Positions 20,906-21,232 of a stretch of 21,232 nucleotides of DNA are shown here, one piece after another (the stretch's first letter is position 1; each line of letters starts with the position of its first letter). Below the pieces are notes generated by a model. It did no database searches and had not been told where the DNA came from. It was given only the letters and a program-made list of their open reading frames with translations. Both the position numbers and the translations under genes were made by a program. This DNA comes from a virus, in IMG/VR virus record IMGVR_UViG_3300006919_000570, positions 1 through 21,232 of that record; one strand, written 5' to 3'.

Positions 20906-20939
20906 AAACATTAATCAATAACCTAAACAATTAGAAACT

Positions 20940-21122
20940 ATGGAAAACACTAAAGACACTTACAACTATTACACAGGCTCGAATGTAATAAATGGACTTA
21001 AAGAATGTATCTACTACATCAACGAAGTAACACCAGAAGATGAGCAAGGTAAGTACCATAAAGAGTTATTAAATAGCTTAGAAGATGCTATAAAACAATT
21101 AGAACCAAACATAAAATACTAA
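20940..21122 (+). CDS. Small helical protein downstream of the RNA
   Basis: This 60-residue acidic protein (MENTKDTYNYYTGSNVINGL, then KECIYYINEVTPEDEQG and an amphipathic LLNSLEDAIKQLEPNIKY end) is probably two helices. No family is recognised. No separate promoter is seen directly upstream, so it may share the transcript that starts at the RNA promoter. The leader before the ATG is A-rich (CCTAAACAATTAGAAACT) with no Shine-Dalgarno site. Another start codon follows 4 bp after its stop. Confidence 0.6.
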   Translation: MENTKDTYNYYTGSNVINGLKECIYYINEVTPEDEQGKYHKELLNSLEDAIKQLEPNIKY

Positions 21123-21126
21123 CACT

Positions 21127-21232
21127 ATGGGACAACACATTACAATAGGCTACCTACAATCTAAGATGATTCGTATGCCTTTAAACCTAAACACTAATTG
21201 GAACGAGGATATTAATTCACTATCCTCAATCC
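21127..21232 (+). CDS. Start of a protein, cut by the window edge
   Basis: An ATG at 21127 opens a frame that stays open for 35 codons to the edge: MGQHITIGYLQSKMIRMPLN, then LNTNWNEDINSLSSI. It follows the 60-residue gene by 4 bp on the same strand, as expected in a phage operon. Too little is present for a functional call. Confidence 0.5.
   Translation, partial: MGQHITIGYLQSKMIRMPLNLNTNWNEDINSLSSI

Noticed and set aside
1-21232. CRISPR array, insertion sequence, rRNA or integrase
   Set aside because: I saw no regularly spaced repeats, no transposase or recombinase motif, and no rRNA-like sequence.

Overview
The window is part of the genome of a tailed phage (Caudoviricetes) that infects a member of the Bacteroidota, most likely a marine or aquatic flavobacterium. 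The evidence is a virion morphogenesis series (major capsid protein, scaffold-like protein, portal, large terminase, fibres, lysis genes), AT-rich leaders without Shine-Dalgarno sites, TAnnTTTG promoter elements, and exported proteins with Bacteroidota traits, including one that ends in a type IX secretion-like sorting tail. The large terminase and the long portal with a glutamine-rich coiled-coil tail recall crAss-like and marine Cellulophaga phages, but I cannot place it at family level from sequence alone.

Layout. From 16281 down to 1, all genes are on the minus strand and tightly packed, many with TAATG or ATGA overlaps. In transcription order these are virion and adhesion genes (15919-16281, LamG adhesin 14457-15914, small proteins), a run of very basic small proteins (12621-13513), an envelope and lysis block (9588-12633: outer-membrane barrel, membrane/coiled-coil protein, thioredoxin-fold protein lacking its cysteines, type IX-tagged protein, M15 peptidase, holin), a fibre-like protein, a tandem GroES-like co-chaperonin, then terminase, portal, scaffold-like protein and major capsid protein (cut by the window edge). 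An internal promoter precedes the scaffold and capsid genes.

At 16282-16378 a divergent promoter region holds a perfect 22-bp palindrome. A winged-helix protein is transcribed rightward from it, followed by a basic protein and two virion-type proteins (16379-19189). These converge tail to tail on a small leftward HNH nuclease gene and a 54-residue gene (19183-19739).

From 19746 to 20939 there is about 1.2 kb without a credible gene. Its right part looks like a large structured RNA of about 650 nt, starting just after a promoter that carries two copies of the dyad TGTAAA-N5-TTTACA. It contains many perfect local helices, including a three-way junction and a possible four-way junction. Two small rightward genes follow (20940 to the edge) and probably begin another module. 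The RNA and the envelope block are the two most unusual parts of the window.
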